Positions 27,402-37,440 of a stretch of 64,000 nucleotides of DNA are shown in pieces. The notes beneath the pieces are model-generated. The model saw only the letters and a program-made list of their open reading frames with translations. It was not told the origin of the DNA and searched no databases. The first letter of the stretch is position 1, and each line of letters begins with the position of its first letter. The stretch comes from Pseudomonas farsensis (lineage in GTDB: Bacteria; Pseudomonadota; Gammaproteobacteria; Pseudomonadales; Pseudomonadaceae): contig NZ_JABWRF020000002.1 of NCBI RefSeq assembly GCF_014268805.2, positions 372,001-436,000 on the forward strand, read 5' to 3'. The translations under genes were made by a program, and so were the position numbers.

Positions 27402-28465
27402 CGCACGTCCCCATCGAATGTGACCTTCTGGCCAGGCTTGAGCAGGTTGACCCCTGCGGTAACCACGCGCTCGCCTGGCTGTACGCCTGAAGACAGGACG
27501 ATGCGCTCCCCATCGCGGTCGATCAGCAGCACGTCGCGGGTGGCGACGGTCTTGGTCTGCGGGTCCACCACCCACACCTGGGTCTTGCCGTCGCGCTCCA
27601 GCAGCGCGGTCAGCGGCAACTCGCTGCGCGGGGTCACCTCGGAGGTCAGGGTGACGCTCACGGCGGTGCCGAGGTGGAAGGTGTCCGGCGTGCTGTCCAG
27701 CGACAGCCGCGCCCGCCGCGTGCGGGTGGTGGCGTCGGCCTGCGGCTCCAGCTCGCGCAGGGTGGCGCTGGTATTGATGCTGGGGTCGAGTTGCAGGGAG
27801 ACGGTGAAGGCCAGGCCTTCGCTCAACTGCTCGGCCAGATGGGTCGGCAAGTCGATGACGGCTTCCTTGATATCGGGCCGCGCCAGGGTGACCACGGCCT
27901 GGCCGGCACTGACCGTCTGCCCGGCCTCGGCCTGCCAGGCGGTCACCACGGCGGCATGGTCGGTGCGCAAGGTGCTGTAGTCGAGCTGGTCGCGGGCCTG
28001 GCTGACCGCGGCGCGGGCCTGCTCCAGCGACGCCCCGGTGGTTTTCAGGTTGGTCCGGGCGATGTCCAGCTGGGCCTGGGCGCCCACACCACGGTCATAC
28101 AACTGCTGCTGGCGGCGGGCATCGGCCTGGGCGTTGATCCACTGCGCCTGCACCCTGGCCAGGTCGCCTTCGGCGGCGCGCAACTGGTTCTGCTGGTCGG
28201 TCGGGTCAAGGGTGGCAAGGGTGTCGCCTGGTTTCACCTGAGCGCCAACATCCAGCCAGCGCCGGGCAATGCGCCCGGACACGCGAAAGCCCAGGGTACT
28301 CTCGTAGCGCGCCTGGATAGACCCGGCGAAGCGCCCCAGCTGCGATTGCACCTGGGGCTGCACCACCACCGACAGCACCGGGCGCACCGGCGCGGCCTGC
28401 TCTTTTTCACTGCCGCAAGCAGCCAGCAACAGCGCGGCGGGCAACAGCAGGATCAGGCGGCTCAT
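27398..28465 (-). CDS. RND adaptor (membrane-fusion) lipoprotein 1
   Basis: A 355-residue HlyD/AcrA-like adaptor. The signal peptide ends LLLAAC, a lipobox, so the protein is anchored by lipid. Biotinyl-lipoyl-like halves (RRWLDVGAQVKPGDTLATLD and the later DHAAVVTAWQAEAGQTVSAG) flank a helical hairpin, then a beta-barrel region. It overlaps both neighbours by 4 bases, giving tight coupling. Confidence 0.9.
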   Translation of the reverse strand: MSRLILLLPAALLLAACGSEKEQAAPVRPVLSVVVQPQVQSQLGRFAGSIQARYESTLGFRVSGRIARRWLDVGAQVKPGDTLATLDPTDQQNQLRAAEGDLARVQAQWINAQADARRQQQLYDRGVGAQAQLDIARTNLKTTGASLEQARAAVSQARDQLDYSTLRTDHAAVVTAWQAEAGQTVSAGQAVVTLARPDIKEAVIDLPTHLAEQLSEGLAFTVSLQLDPSINTSATLRELEPQADATTRTRRARLSLDSTPDTFHLGTAVSVTLTSEVTPRSELPLTALLERDGKTQVWVVDPQTKTVATRDVLLIDRDGERIVLSSGVQPGERVVTAGVNLLKPGQKVTFDGDVR

Positions 28466-29550
28466 GGCTTGCCTCCGGCGCTCTGCGCTGTGACCTTTTC
28501 CACTTTCATGCCCGGGTGCAGCAGTTGGGCGCCGCCGACCACCACGGTTTCGCCGCCCTTGATGCCTTGGGCGATGACCACCTTGCCGGTCAGGTAACGC
28601 GCCACCTGCACCTTGCGCAGCTCGACCTTGTCACCCTCGCCCACCACCCACACGGCAGGTTCGTGCAGCGCCTTGGTCAGCGCCGCCCAGGGCAGCTCGA
28701 TGCTGGGGCGGCTCTGCGCGTTGCTGGTGACGGTTACCGCAGAGCCCAGTTGCATGCCCGACGGCACATTGCGCAGCGCCACCTTGACCTGCACGGTGCC
28801 GCTTTGCGCCGACACCGTCGGGGTAATCTCGCGCACATAGCCATGGGCCGTGACGCTGGCGTCGTCGAGCAGGCTGACCACTACGCCTTCGTTGCTGGGC
28901 GGGCTGACCAGCAGCGCCTCATAGACGTTGAACACCGCGTCGCGATCGCCATCCACTGCCAGGCTGAAGATCGGCATGGTCGCCTGCACCACCTGGCCCA
29001 CCTCGGCCTGGCGCGCGGTAATCACCCCGTCAGCCTCCGACACCAGCGCGGTGTAGCTCAGTTGCTCATTGGCATTGGCCAACTGCGCCTGGGCCGCCTT
29101 GAGTGCGCTCTGGCTGCTGCGCAGCGCGGCCTGGGCTGCATCGTATTCGCTCTGGCTGGTATAGCCCTTGGGCAGCAGTTTTTGCTGGCGCACAAAGGCG
29201 GCGCTGGTCTGGGTGACCCGTGCCTGCTCGGCGAACACTGCGGCCTTGGCCGAATCGACGTTGTTCTGCAGGTCTTTCGGGTCGAGCCGCGCCAGCACCT
29301 GATTGGCCTTGACGTGGTCGCCCACATCGACGCTGCGCGAGACGATCTTGCCGCCCACACGGAACGAAAGGTCAGTCTGCACCCGCGCCTGCACATCGCC
29401 GGTGAGCGTCACCCGCGCGGCAAAGTCGGTGGGTTGCACCTGCTGGACCACCACCCGTGGCAGCTCCTCGGGGACCTTTTCTTCTCCACAGCCTGCAAGC
29501 AGTGACAACAGCCCCAGGCAAACAACCATCGGCGCACGCGTTACCGTCAT
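28462..29550 (-). CDS. RND adaptor (membrane-fusion) lipoprotein 2
   Basis: A 362-residue HlyD/AcrA-like adaptor with lipobox LLAGC. It has the same domain order as the next gene: lipoyl half-motif SRSVDVGDHVKANQVLARLD, coiled-coil hairpin, second half EADGVITARQAEVGQVVQA, and barrel. The start at 29550 has AAGGAG six bases upstream. Two adaptors for one pump suggest a mixed-subunit adaptor ring. The outer-membrane channel must be encoded elsewhere. Confidence 0.9.
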   Translation of the reverse strand: MTVTRAPMVVCLGLLSLLAGCGEEKVPEELPRVVVQQVQPTDFAARVTLTGDVQARVQTDLSFRVGGKIVSRSVDVGDHVKANQVLARLDPKDLQNNVDSAKAAVFAEQARVTQTSAAFVRQQKLLPKGYTSQSEYDAAQAALRSSQSALKAAQAQLANANEQLSYTALVSEADGVITARQAEVGQVVQATMPIFSLAVDGDRDAVFNVYEALLVSPPSNEGVVVSLLDDASVTAHGYVREITPTVSAQSGTVQVKVALRNVPSGMQLGSAVTVTSNAQSRPSIELPWAALTKALHEPAVWVVGEGDKVELRKVQVARYLTGKVVIAQGIKGGETVVVGGAQLLHPGMKVEKVTAQSAGGKP

Positions 29551-29855
29551 GCAGGCTCCTTGCATCTACGAATGGTTTGTAGGACGCGATGAAAGCGTAG
29601 ATCAGGGATCGACAAACGAAAGGGGAAACAGGTTCAAGAAAGCGAAGCGGGATGACGGCACTGCATCTGCCGCATTATCAGGGCCTGTGGGAACGGCCTT
29701 GATTGGCAAGCACGTCAGAACCCTTCATACGGAACCTAGTATTTTTGCCAGTAGCCGTTCTACACCGGCTCTAGCAGCATGGGTGCAATACGAACGCTTT
29801 ACCGACTACGGCCGGATATGGACAGGGTTCCGACGGTGAACATCAGGAGGGCGCC
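29551..29855. other. 305 bp gap before the mini-RHS pair
   Basis: No RNA gene or credible coding region is seen. From 29806 onward the sequence is nearly identical to 30889-31051 (5 mismatches in 163 bp), so the shared block starts about 50 bp before the first RHS start codon. It includes the ribosome site AGGAGG (29845-29850), five bases from the ATG. Confidence 0.6.
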
Positions 29856-30833
29856 ATGGCAGCGTCAAAAAGATCAGCTTGTTTCTACCAGAACGGGCGT
29901 GTGTTTACTCAGCAGAACGAATTGTCAACGCGCACGATTTTTCAGCACCCCACTGGCCTCTTGGCGCAGATTAACGCTGGGACAAAGGCCGGCCATTCAC
30001 TCGTAGCCGTAAATAACAGCAACACCGTCGCAACGCTGTGTGGTCCAAATGATAATGAGCATCGTAGTTACACTGCATATGGCCAGCACCTGGCCCGCAA
30101 CACGTCGCACAACCCCATGGCATTTAATGGTGAGCCGCTGGATTTGGCCACCGGCTGTTACTTTCTAGGCAATGGCTATCGCCTGTTTAACCCCGTTCTC
30201 ATGAGATTCATCAGTCCTGATAGCTTGAGCCCGTTTGAGCGAGGCGGGGTGAATGCTTATGCCTACTGCGCGGGAGATCCGACCAATTACGTTGATCCTT
30301 CAGGCCACATTAGTTTCCTATTGGCTCAGAGAGTAAACCACGTCGCCGGTGCAATCGCATTAATCGCAGGCATAACATCAACAATCACGGTCGCTTTGGC
30401 AAGTTTCGTAAAGTCTGAAGACGCTAAAAAAGCGCTTCAGACGGTAAGTGCTGCCGCTTTGGGTTTAGGTATTATTGCTATAAGCGCTGCAGGCCTTGCA
30501 CGCCGTGCAACGCTTTCGATACGCAGACGAAACCTAAATTCATTGAATTCAAATAGCCGTACAAGCAACCAATTTAACGACCCACCACCAAGTTACGAAG
30601 AGGCTGTTCGCACACCCCCCTCAATCACGGATGCCACAGTATTAAATGCAGCGTCGTCGCCTCCTAGCTACGAGGAGGCTATGGCCCGCACGCGGCAATT
30701 GGCTTCAACAAGCGGGTCATCGAATACTGGCTATGAGATGAGTACGTATGCCCAGAGGCGATCGTCTTCAACAGGCGTGTCATCCACAGCCAGAAGCGTG
30801 TCATCCACAGCTAGCGAAATGCGAGGGTTTTGA
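29856..30833 (+). CDS. Mini-RHS core protein with membrane hairpin and PPxY tail
   Basis: A 325-residue protein. Residues 1-150 are a short RHS-repeat-associated core: YTAYG (72-76), NPMAFNGEPLD (86-96), NGYRLFNPVLMRFISPDSLSPFERGG (106-131) and DPTNYVDPSGH (141-151). There are no upstream RHS repeats. After the DPSGH boundary come two hydrophobic helices (about 162-185 and 196-215), a basic stretch (RRATLSIRRR), and a Ser/Thr-rich tail with PPPSYEEA (243-250) and PPSYEEA (269-275). No signal peptide. The variable region after DPSGH is typical of RHS toxin tips; the toxin role is inferred, and no immunity gene is evident. The tail is more AT-rich than neighbouring genes. Confidence 0.75.
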   Translation: MAASKRSACFYQNGRVFTQQNELSTRTIFQHPTGLLAQINAGTKAGHSLVAVNNSNTVATLCGPNDNEHRSYTAYGQHLARNTSHNPMAFNGEPLDLATGCYFLGNGYRLFNPVLMRFISPDSLSPFERGGVNAYAYCAGDPTNYVDPSGHISFLLAQRVNHVAGAIALIAGITSTITVALASFVKSEDAKKALQTVSAAALGLGIIAISAAGLARRATLSIRRRNLNSLNSNSRTSNQFNDPPPSYEEAVRTPPSITDATVLNAASSPPSYEEAMARTRQLASTSGSSNTGYEMSTYAQRRSSSTGVSSTARSVSSTASEMRGF

Positions 30834-30938
30834 GTTCGGAGCGGGCCTGTCGGGTGAGTTTGCTCCCGCCCATCGCGCACTCGCGAGCCTACGACCGGAT
30901 AGGGACAGGGTTCCGAAGGTGAACATCAGGAGGGCGCC

Positions 30939-31823
30939 ATGGCAGCGTCAGAAAGATCAGCTTGTTTTTACCAGAACGGGCGTGTGTTTACTCAGCAGAA
31001 CGAATTGTCAACGCGCACGATTTTTCAGCACCCCACTGGCCTCTTGGCGCAACTAAACACAGGTGCAAAGGCCAGCCGTTTACTCTTAGCGGTGAACTGT
31101 AGCAATACCGTCACTACCCTGTGTGGGCTAGAAGATAACGAGCAACGCCGTTACACCGCCTATGGCGAGTTCCTGGCCCGCGACGCGTTGCACAACCCCC
31201 TGGCGTTCAACGGGGAGCCGCTGGATGTGGCCACCGGTTGTTACTTGCTAGGTAATGGCTATCGGCTGTTCAACCCCGTCCTCATGAGGTTCATCAGCCC
31301 TGACAGCCTGAGCCCATTTGAACGAGGCGGAGTGAATGCTTATGTATACTGCGCCGGGGACCCGGTAAACAAGGTTGACCCATCAGGTCACTTCGCCGGG
31401 TTCGGGCTTGCGGGGTACTTCGCTATAACCTCTGCAGTGACAGCCGTGGCGGCGATCGTGGCGGCGTTCCTTGTGAAGCCCGATGCAGCAAAAATAGCCC
31501 TCGGGGTCATAGCAGCTGTCGCCATCTTTACGACCCCACTATTAGGGCAACAAGCCCTCGTGAACAGAAGGCTTAACTTCGGTGCGCATGCCACACCCCG
31601 CTCAAGGGCCAGCAGGGGTTCAGCTACGCTCAATTCCGCTGGAGCGCAGCCAAGCGTACAAGGAAATGGCGTTCCTCCCACAGTGAGAGAACCTATCCAG
31701 AGCACCACTTCATCCCAAACGCCTGCTCCCCCTGCGCAGACGGCTGCGTCAGGTGGAGTAGAACGAAAAGCGACCAACATTCGTCAAACCGAAAGCGGCC
31801 CAACACCGAACAGCGCTGTTTGA
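30939..31823 (+). CDS. Second mini-RHS core protein, tandem paralogue
   Basis: A 294-residue paralogue of the preceding protein. The first 38 residues match at 37 positions and the core is clearly homologous up to DPSGH (about residue 150). The C-terminal region differs: two hydrophobic helices (FGLAGYFAITSAVTAVAAIVAAFLV and IALGVIAAVAIFTTPLL) and a Pro/Ser/Thr-rich tail without PPxY. It has the same AGGAGG site at 30928-30933. Shared core plus swapped tail is the pattern of polymorphic RHS loci. The copies are offset by 1083 bp. Function unknown. Confidence 0.75.
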   Translation: MAASERSACFYQNGRVFTQQNELSTRTIFQHPTGLLAQLNTGAKASRLLLAVNCSNTVTTLCGLEDNEQRRYTAYGEFLARDALHNPLAFNGEPLDVATGCYLLGNGYRLFNPVLMRFISPDSLSPFERGGVNAYVYCAGDPVNKVDPSGHFAGFGLAGYFAITSAVTAVAAIVAAFLVKPDAAKIALGVIAAVAIFTTPLLGQQALVNRRLNFGAHATPRSRASRGSATLNSAGAQPSVQGNGVPPTVREPIQSTTSSQTPAPPAQTAASGGVERKATNIRQTESGPTPNSAV

Positions 31824-31839
31824 AACCTCGCAGATGAGC

Positions 31840-31882
31840 CGGCCCTGCAAGGCCCTGCACAGTGCAGGGCCTTGCAGGGCCG
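31840..31882. terminator. Perfect 21-bp-arm palindrome between convergent genes
   Basis: CGGCCCTGCAAGGCCCTGCAC at 31840-31860 and its exact complement at 31862-31882 are separated by one base. A short TTTA follows on the plus strand. It lies between the mini-RHS and potI stop codons and probably ends transcription or blocks read-through; the arms also contain internal near-repeats of GCAAGGCCCTGCA. Confidence 0.65.
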
Positions 31883-31903
31883 TTTACCCATCGATGAGCT
31901 GCC

Positions 31904-32797
31904 TCAGACCTGGCTGACAGCCTGGGCCGGGCGGCGGCTTTGCGCCTGGCCAGCGTTGGCCACGGCACCTTCCTCGATAGCCTGCTGAATCGCCTTGCGG
32001 CGGCGCTCTTCGGCGCGGCGGCTGAAGAACCAGACCAGGAATGTCACCAGCGACACCGACAGCAGGATCAAACTGGCCACGGCGTTGATTTCAGGCTTGA
32101 CGCCCAAGCGTACAGCCGAGAACACTTCCATCGGCAACGTGGTCGAGCCTGGGCCGGATACGAAGCTTGCCAGTACCAGGTCATCCAGCGACAGGGCAAA
32201 CGACATCATGCCGCCCGCTGCCAGCGACGGCGCAATCATCGGGATGGTGATCAGGAAGAACACCTTCCATGGCTTGGCGCCCAGGTCCATGGCGGCTTCT
32301 TCGATGGACAGGTCCAGTTCACGCAGCCGCGCCGACACCACCACCGCCACATAAGCCGCGCAGAACGTGGTGTGGGCGATCCAGATGGTGACGATGCCAC
32401 GCTCCTGCGGCCAGCCGATCATCTGCGCCATGGCCACGAACAGCAGCAACAGCGACAGACCGGTGATCACCTCTGGCATCACCAGCGGCGCGGTGACCAG
32501 GCCGCCGAACAGCGTGCGGCCCTTGAAGCGGGTAACCCGGGTCAACACGAACGCTGCCAAGGTGCCCAGCGCCACCGCAGCGACCGCCGTGTACAGGGCG
32601 ATCTCCAGCGAGCGCATCACCGAACCCATCAGTTGGGTGTTGTCGAGCAGGCCGACATACCACTTGATCGACCAGCCACCCCACACCGTCACCAGCTTCG
32701 AGGCGTTGAACGAGTAGATCACCAGGATCAGCATCGGCAGGTAGATGAACAGCAAGCCGAGCACCAGCATCAGCTTGGAGAAACTGAAGCGTTTCAT
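31904..32797 (-). CDS. potI: Polyamine ABC permease PotI/SpuH
   Basis: A 297-residue permease of the putrescine/spermidine family with about six transmembrane segments and the EAA loop (EEAAMDLGAKPWKVFFLIT). The C-terminus carries a polar tail (Arg/Gln-rich). It overlaps potH by 4 bases and is the last gene of the spu transport operon, forming the channel with PotH. Confidence 0.93.
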   Translation of the reverse strand: MKRFSFSKLMLVLGLLFIYLPMLILVIYSFNASKLVTVWGGWSIKWYVGLLDNTQLMGSVMRSLEIALYTAVAAVALGTLAAFVLTRVTRFKGRTLFGGLVTAPLVMPEVITGLSLLLLFVAMAQMIGWPQERGIVTIWIAHTTFCAAYVAVVVSARLRELDLSIEEAAMDLGAKPWKVFFLITIPMIAPSLAAGGMMSFALSLDDLVLASFVSGPGSTTLPMEVFSAVRLGVKPEINAVASLILLSVSLVTFLVWFFSRRAEERRRKAIQQAIEEGAVANAGQAQSRRPAQAVSQV

Positions 32798-33714
32798 GCG
32801 CGGCCCTCCATTTCTTTGGCCTGGCTGCGGTTGAACAGCAGGATCGGCACAATCAGGATCGCCAGCATTACCACGGCGAGCGCCGAAGCCACCGGCCAGT
32901 CACGGTTGTTGAAGAACTCCTGCCACAGCACCTTGCCGATCATCAGGGTTTCCGGGCCGCCCAGCAGTTCAGGGATGACGAACTCGCCCACCACCGGGAT
33001 GAACACCAGCATGCAGCCGGCGATGATGCCGTTTTTCGACAGCGGCACGGTGATTTTCCAGAAGCTGTTGAACGTGCTCGAACCCAGGTCGGACGCAGCT
33101 TCCAACAGGCTCTGGTCGTGTTTTACCAGGTTTGCATACAGCGGCAGGATCATGAACGGCAGGTACGAATAGACCACGCCGATATACACCGCCAGGTTGG
33201 TATTCAGAATCTGCAGCGGTTGATCGATCAGCCCCAGCCACATCAGGAAGCTGTTGAGCAGCCCGTTGTTGCTGAGAATGCCCATCCAGGCATACACGCG
33301 GATCAGGATCGCGGTCCAGGTCGGCATCATGATCAGCAGCAGCAGAACCGTCTGCGACTCCTTGCGCGCGTTGGCGATGGCATAGGCCATCGGGTAGCCG
33401 ATCAGCAGGCACAACAGCGTGCTGAAGAATGCCATTTTCAGCGAGCCCAGATAGGCCGCCAGGTACAGCTCGTCTTCGGTCAACAGGCCGTAGTTGGCAA
33501 GGTTCAGCACCAGCTGGATCTTGCTTTCGACGAAGGTGTAGATCTCGGTGTACGGCGGAATCGCAACGTCGGCTTCGGCAAAGCTGATCTTCAACACGAT
33601 GAAGAACGGCAGCATGAAGAACAGGAACAGCCAGATGAACGGCACGCCGATCACCACATGCCGCCCCTCTGGGATAAGGCGCTGGAAGGCTCGCTTGAGC
33701 TTGCGAACTTTCAT
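32794..33714 (-). CDS. potH: Polyamine ABC permease PotH/SpuG
   Basis: A 306-residue permease with about six transmembrane segments. The region LLEAASDLGSSTFNSFWKIT is the EAA contact loop for the ATPase. The start at 33714 gives a 4-base overlap with potG; the longer open frame runs into that gene. It pairs with PotI. Confidence 0.93.
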   Translation of the reverse strand: MKVRKLKRAFQRLIPEGRHVVIGVPFIWLFLFFMLPFFIVLKISFAEADVAIPPYTEIYTFVESKIQLVLNLANYGLLTEDELYLAAYLGSLKMAFFSTLLCLLIGYPMAYAIANARKESQTVLLLLIMMPTWTAILIRVYAWMGILSNNGLLNSFLMWLGLIDQPLQILNTNLAVYIGVVYSYLPFMILPLYANLVKHDQSLLEAASDLGSSTFNSFWKITVPLSKNGIIAGCMLVFIPVVGEFVIPELLGGPETLMIGKVLWQEFFNNRDWPVASALAVVMLAILIVPILLFNRSQAKEMEGRA

Positions 33715-34853
33715 GACCGCAGTACCACGCCGCTGTCGTCTTCCCACCACACGAACACTTCATCGTCCCAGGTCGGCCGGGTGCCCTGGCGTTCGGCGTT
33801 GGCCACGAACGACTGGACGATCTTGCCGCTGGGCAGTTGCACGTAGAACACCGAGTGGCCGCCCAGGTAGGCGATGTCGTGGATCTTGCCGCGCGACCAG
33901 TTGTGCTCGAAGTCAGGCTGGGTGGTGGTGACCAGCATTTTTTCCGGGCGCAGGGCATAGGTGATGTGCTTGTCTTCCACCGACGTGCTCACGCCGTGGC
34001 CGACGTAGATCTTGCGCTCAAGCTCGGGGCTTGCGATCAGCGCGTGGCCTTCGGCGTCGTCGATCACTTCACCTTCGAACAGGTTGACGTTGCCGATGAA
34101 CTCGCACACCAGGCGGCTGGTGGGGGTCTCGTAGATGTCCACCGGCGAGCCGATCTGGGCGATCCAACCCAGGTGCATGATGGCGATGCGCTGGGCCATG
34201 GTCATGGCCTCTTCCTGGTCGTGGGTGACCATCACGCAGGTCACGCCCACGCGCTCGATGATCTCTACCAGCTCAAGCTGCATCTGCGAACGCAGTTTCT
34301 TGTCCAGCGCGCCCATCGGTTCATCGAGCAGCAGCAGCTTGGGGCGCTTGGCCAGCGAACGGGCCAGGGCCACACGCTGACGCTGGCCGCCGGACAACTG
34401 ATGCGGCTTGCGCTTGGCGTACTGGCTCATGTGCACCAGCTTGAGCATCTCGGCCACGCGGGCGTCGATCTCGGCCTTGGGCATCTTGTCCTGCTGCAGA
34501 CCGAAGGCGATGTTCTGCGCCACGGTCATGTGCGGGAACAGCGCATAGGATTGGAACATCATGTTGATCGGCCGCTCGTAGGGCGGCATATCGGTGATGT
34601 CGACGCCATCGAGGAAAATCCGCCCTTCGGTCGGGCGCTCGAAGCCTGCCAGCATGCGCAGCAAGGTGGACTTGCCGGAACCGGAGCCACCGAGCAGGGC
34701 GAAGATTTCGCCCTTGCGGATTTCCAGGGACACATCGTCCACGGCGATGGTTTCGTCGAACTTCTTCGTAACCCGGTCGATCTTGACCAGCACCTGCTTG
34801 GGTTGCTGGCCACCCTCGAGGGCTTTCTTATAGGCACCGGAGGCAACTGCCAT
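33711..34853 (-). CDS. potG: Polyamine ABC transporter ATPase PotG/SpuF
   Basis: A 380-residue ABC ATPase. Walker A GGSGSGKS (55-62), the signature LSGGQ (153-157) and LLLDEPMGALD are intact, with a TOBE domain in the last third. It powers polyamine uptake through PotH-PotI. It lies 74 bp after spuE and overlaps potH. Confidence 0.94.
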   Translation of the reverse strand: MAVASGAYKKALEGGQQPKQVLVKIDRVTKKFDETIAVDDVSLEIRKGEIFALLGGSGSGKSTLLRMLAGFERPTEGRIFLDGVDITDMPPYERPINMMFQSYALFPHMTVAQNIAFGLQQDKMPKAEIDARVAEMLKLVHMSQYAKRKPHQLSGGQRQRVALARSLAKRPKLLLLDEPMGALDKKLRSQMQLELVEIIERVGVTCVMVTHDQEEAMTMAQRIAIMHLGWIAQIGSPVDIYETPTSRLVCEFIGNVNLFEGEVIDDAEGHALIASPELERKIYVGHGVSTSVEDKHITYALRPEKMLVTTTQPDFEHNWSRGKIHDIAYLGGHSVFYVQLPSGKIVQSFVANAERQGTRPTWDDEVFVWWEDDSGVVLRS

Positions 34854-34927
34854 GAGTGAAACTCCCAACAAGATTTATGTGCCCGCCCGGCGCGCTCACG
34901 CAAGGGCCTTGGCGGGCCTGAGTGTTG

Positions 34928-36094
<1,167 letters not shown>

Positions 36095-36183
36095 TTACCG
36101 TCACGGCGTGGATGCCGCAAACTTATTTGCCGCAAACTGCCCCCTGGCCGGAAAAGCCCGGCGCAGAGGGCGTCGCATCAGGC

Positions 36184-37281
36184 TTACTTGCCCGACTTGA
36201 TCTTGGTCCAGCTGCGGGTGATGACGCGCTGTACGGCAGCTTCTGGCGCTGCAATGGCGTACAGCTGCTTTTTCACTTCAGCCGGTGGATAGATGCTTGG
36301 GTCGCCGGTGATGTCCTTGTCGACAAACTGGGTCGCGGCCTTGTTGCCGTTCGGGAAACGTACGGCGTTGGTGATTTCGGCCATGACTTCCGGTTGCAGC
36401 AGGAAATCCATGAACTTGTAGGCGGCTTCTTTATGCTCGGCATCTTTCGGGATGGCGACCATGTCGTAGAAGGTGCCGGCACCTTCCTTCGGAATCACGT
36501 AGTCCAGCTTGACCTTGTCGCCGGCTTCGTGGGCGCGGGCCTTGGACTGCTCCAAGTCACCCGAGTAACCGACGGCTACGCAGATGTTGCCGTTGGCCAG
36601 GTCGCCAATGTACTTGGAGGAGTGGAAGTAGGTGATCGAAGGACGGATCTTGAGGAACAGGTCCTCGGCGGCCTTGAGGTCTTCTTTCTTGGTGGAGTTG
36701 GTCGGCAGGCCCAGGTAGTGCAGCGCGGCCGGGAGCATTTCGGTCGGCGCATCGAGGAAGCTCACGCCGCAGCTCTTGAGCTTGGCGATGTTCTCAGGCT
36801 TGAACACCACGTCCCACGAGTCGATCTTGTCCACGCCCAGGGCAGCCTTGACCTTCTCCGGGTTGTAGCCGATGCCGATCGAACCCCACATGTAGGGGAA
36901 GGCGTACTTGTTGCCCGGGTCGCTGGCATCGCCCACGGCCTTGAGCAGGTCTTCGTCGAGGTTCTTCCAGTTGGCCAGCTTGGAGCGGTCCAGCTCCTGG
37001 TAGACGCCGGCCTTGATCTGCTTGGCCAGGAAGTTGTTGGACGGCACCACGATGTCGTAACCGGACTTGCCGGCCAGCAACTTGGCTTCGAGGGTTTCGT
37101 TGCTGTCGAAGACGTCGTACTTGACCTTGATACCCGACTGTTTCTCGAACTTGGCGATGGTGTCCGGCGCGATGTAGTCCGACCAGTTGTAGACGTTCAA
37201 CACCTTGTCTTCAGCCTGAACAGCGGTCGCCATGGCACCCATCAGGGCCGCGGCCAGCAGCGTCTTGCCCATTTTCTTCAT
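36184..37281 (-). CDS. spuD: Periplasmic polyamine-binding protein SpuD-like
   Basis: A 365-residue paralogue of the downstream binding protein, with signal peptide [20 protein letters not shown]. Motifs include [21 protein letters not shown] and [12 protein letters not shown]. In P. aeruginosa SpuD prefers putrescine. I start at 37281 (MKKM); the extension to 37332 lacks signal-peptide character. It follows spuC by 159 bp, so it may have its own promoter. Confidence 0.88.
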   Translation of the reverse strand: MKKMGKTLLAAALMGAMATAVQAEDKVLNVYNWSDYIAPDTIAKFEKQSGIKVKYDVFDSNETLEAKLLAGKSGYDIVVPSNNFLAKQIKAGVYQELDRSKLANWKNLDEDLLKAVGDASDPGNKYAFPYMWGSIGIGYNPEKVKAALGVDKIDSWDVVFKPENIAKLKSCGVSFLDAPTEMLPAALHYLGLPTNSTKKEDLKAAEDLFLKIRPSITYFHSSKYIGDLANGNICVAVGYSGDLEQSKARAHEAGDKVKLDYVIPKEGAGTFYDMVAIPKDAEHKEAAYKFMDFLLQPEVMAEITNAVRFPNGNKAATQFVDKDITGDPSIYPPAEVKKQLYAIAAPEAAVQRVITRSWTKIKSGK

Positions 37282-37440
37282 GCGTAATGCTCCAGAATTA
37301 TTATCAAGCCATCTGTTCAGCAGCCAGGACACCTGCTGGGCGACTGAAACAGCCGTTAGTCTGGCAAGTTACACGGCGCCGTATCAAGGAAAGCCGCCCC
37401 TTGTAACGACTTAATGTCACCTCGCCAGCCTAGCAGACCG

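Noticed and set aside
27402..27575. N-terminal extension of the RND pump
   Set aside because: It overlaps the adaptor gene by over 170 bp and is Arg-rich; the ATG at 27401 gives the normal RND start.
29303..29839. Open frame before the mini-RHS pair (178 codons)
   Set aside because: Its first part lies antisense to the adaptor gene, and the remainder has no family character or ribosome site. Traces such as a tyrosine/arginine-rich end could be RHS remnants but cannot be supported.
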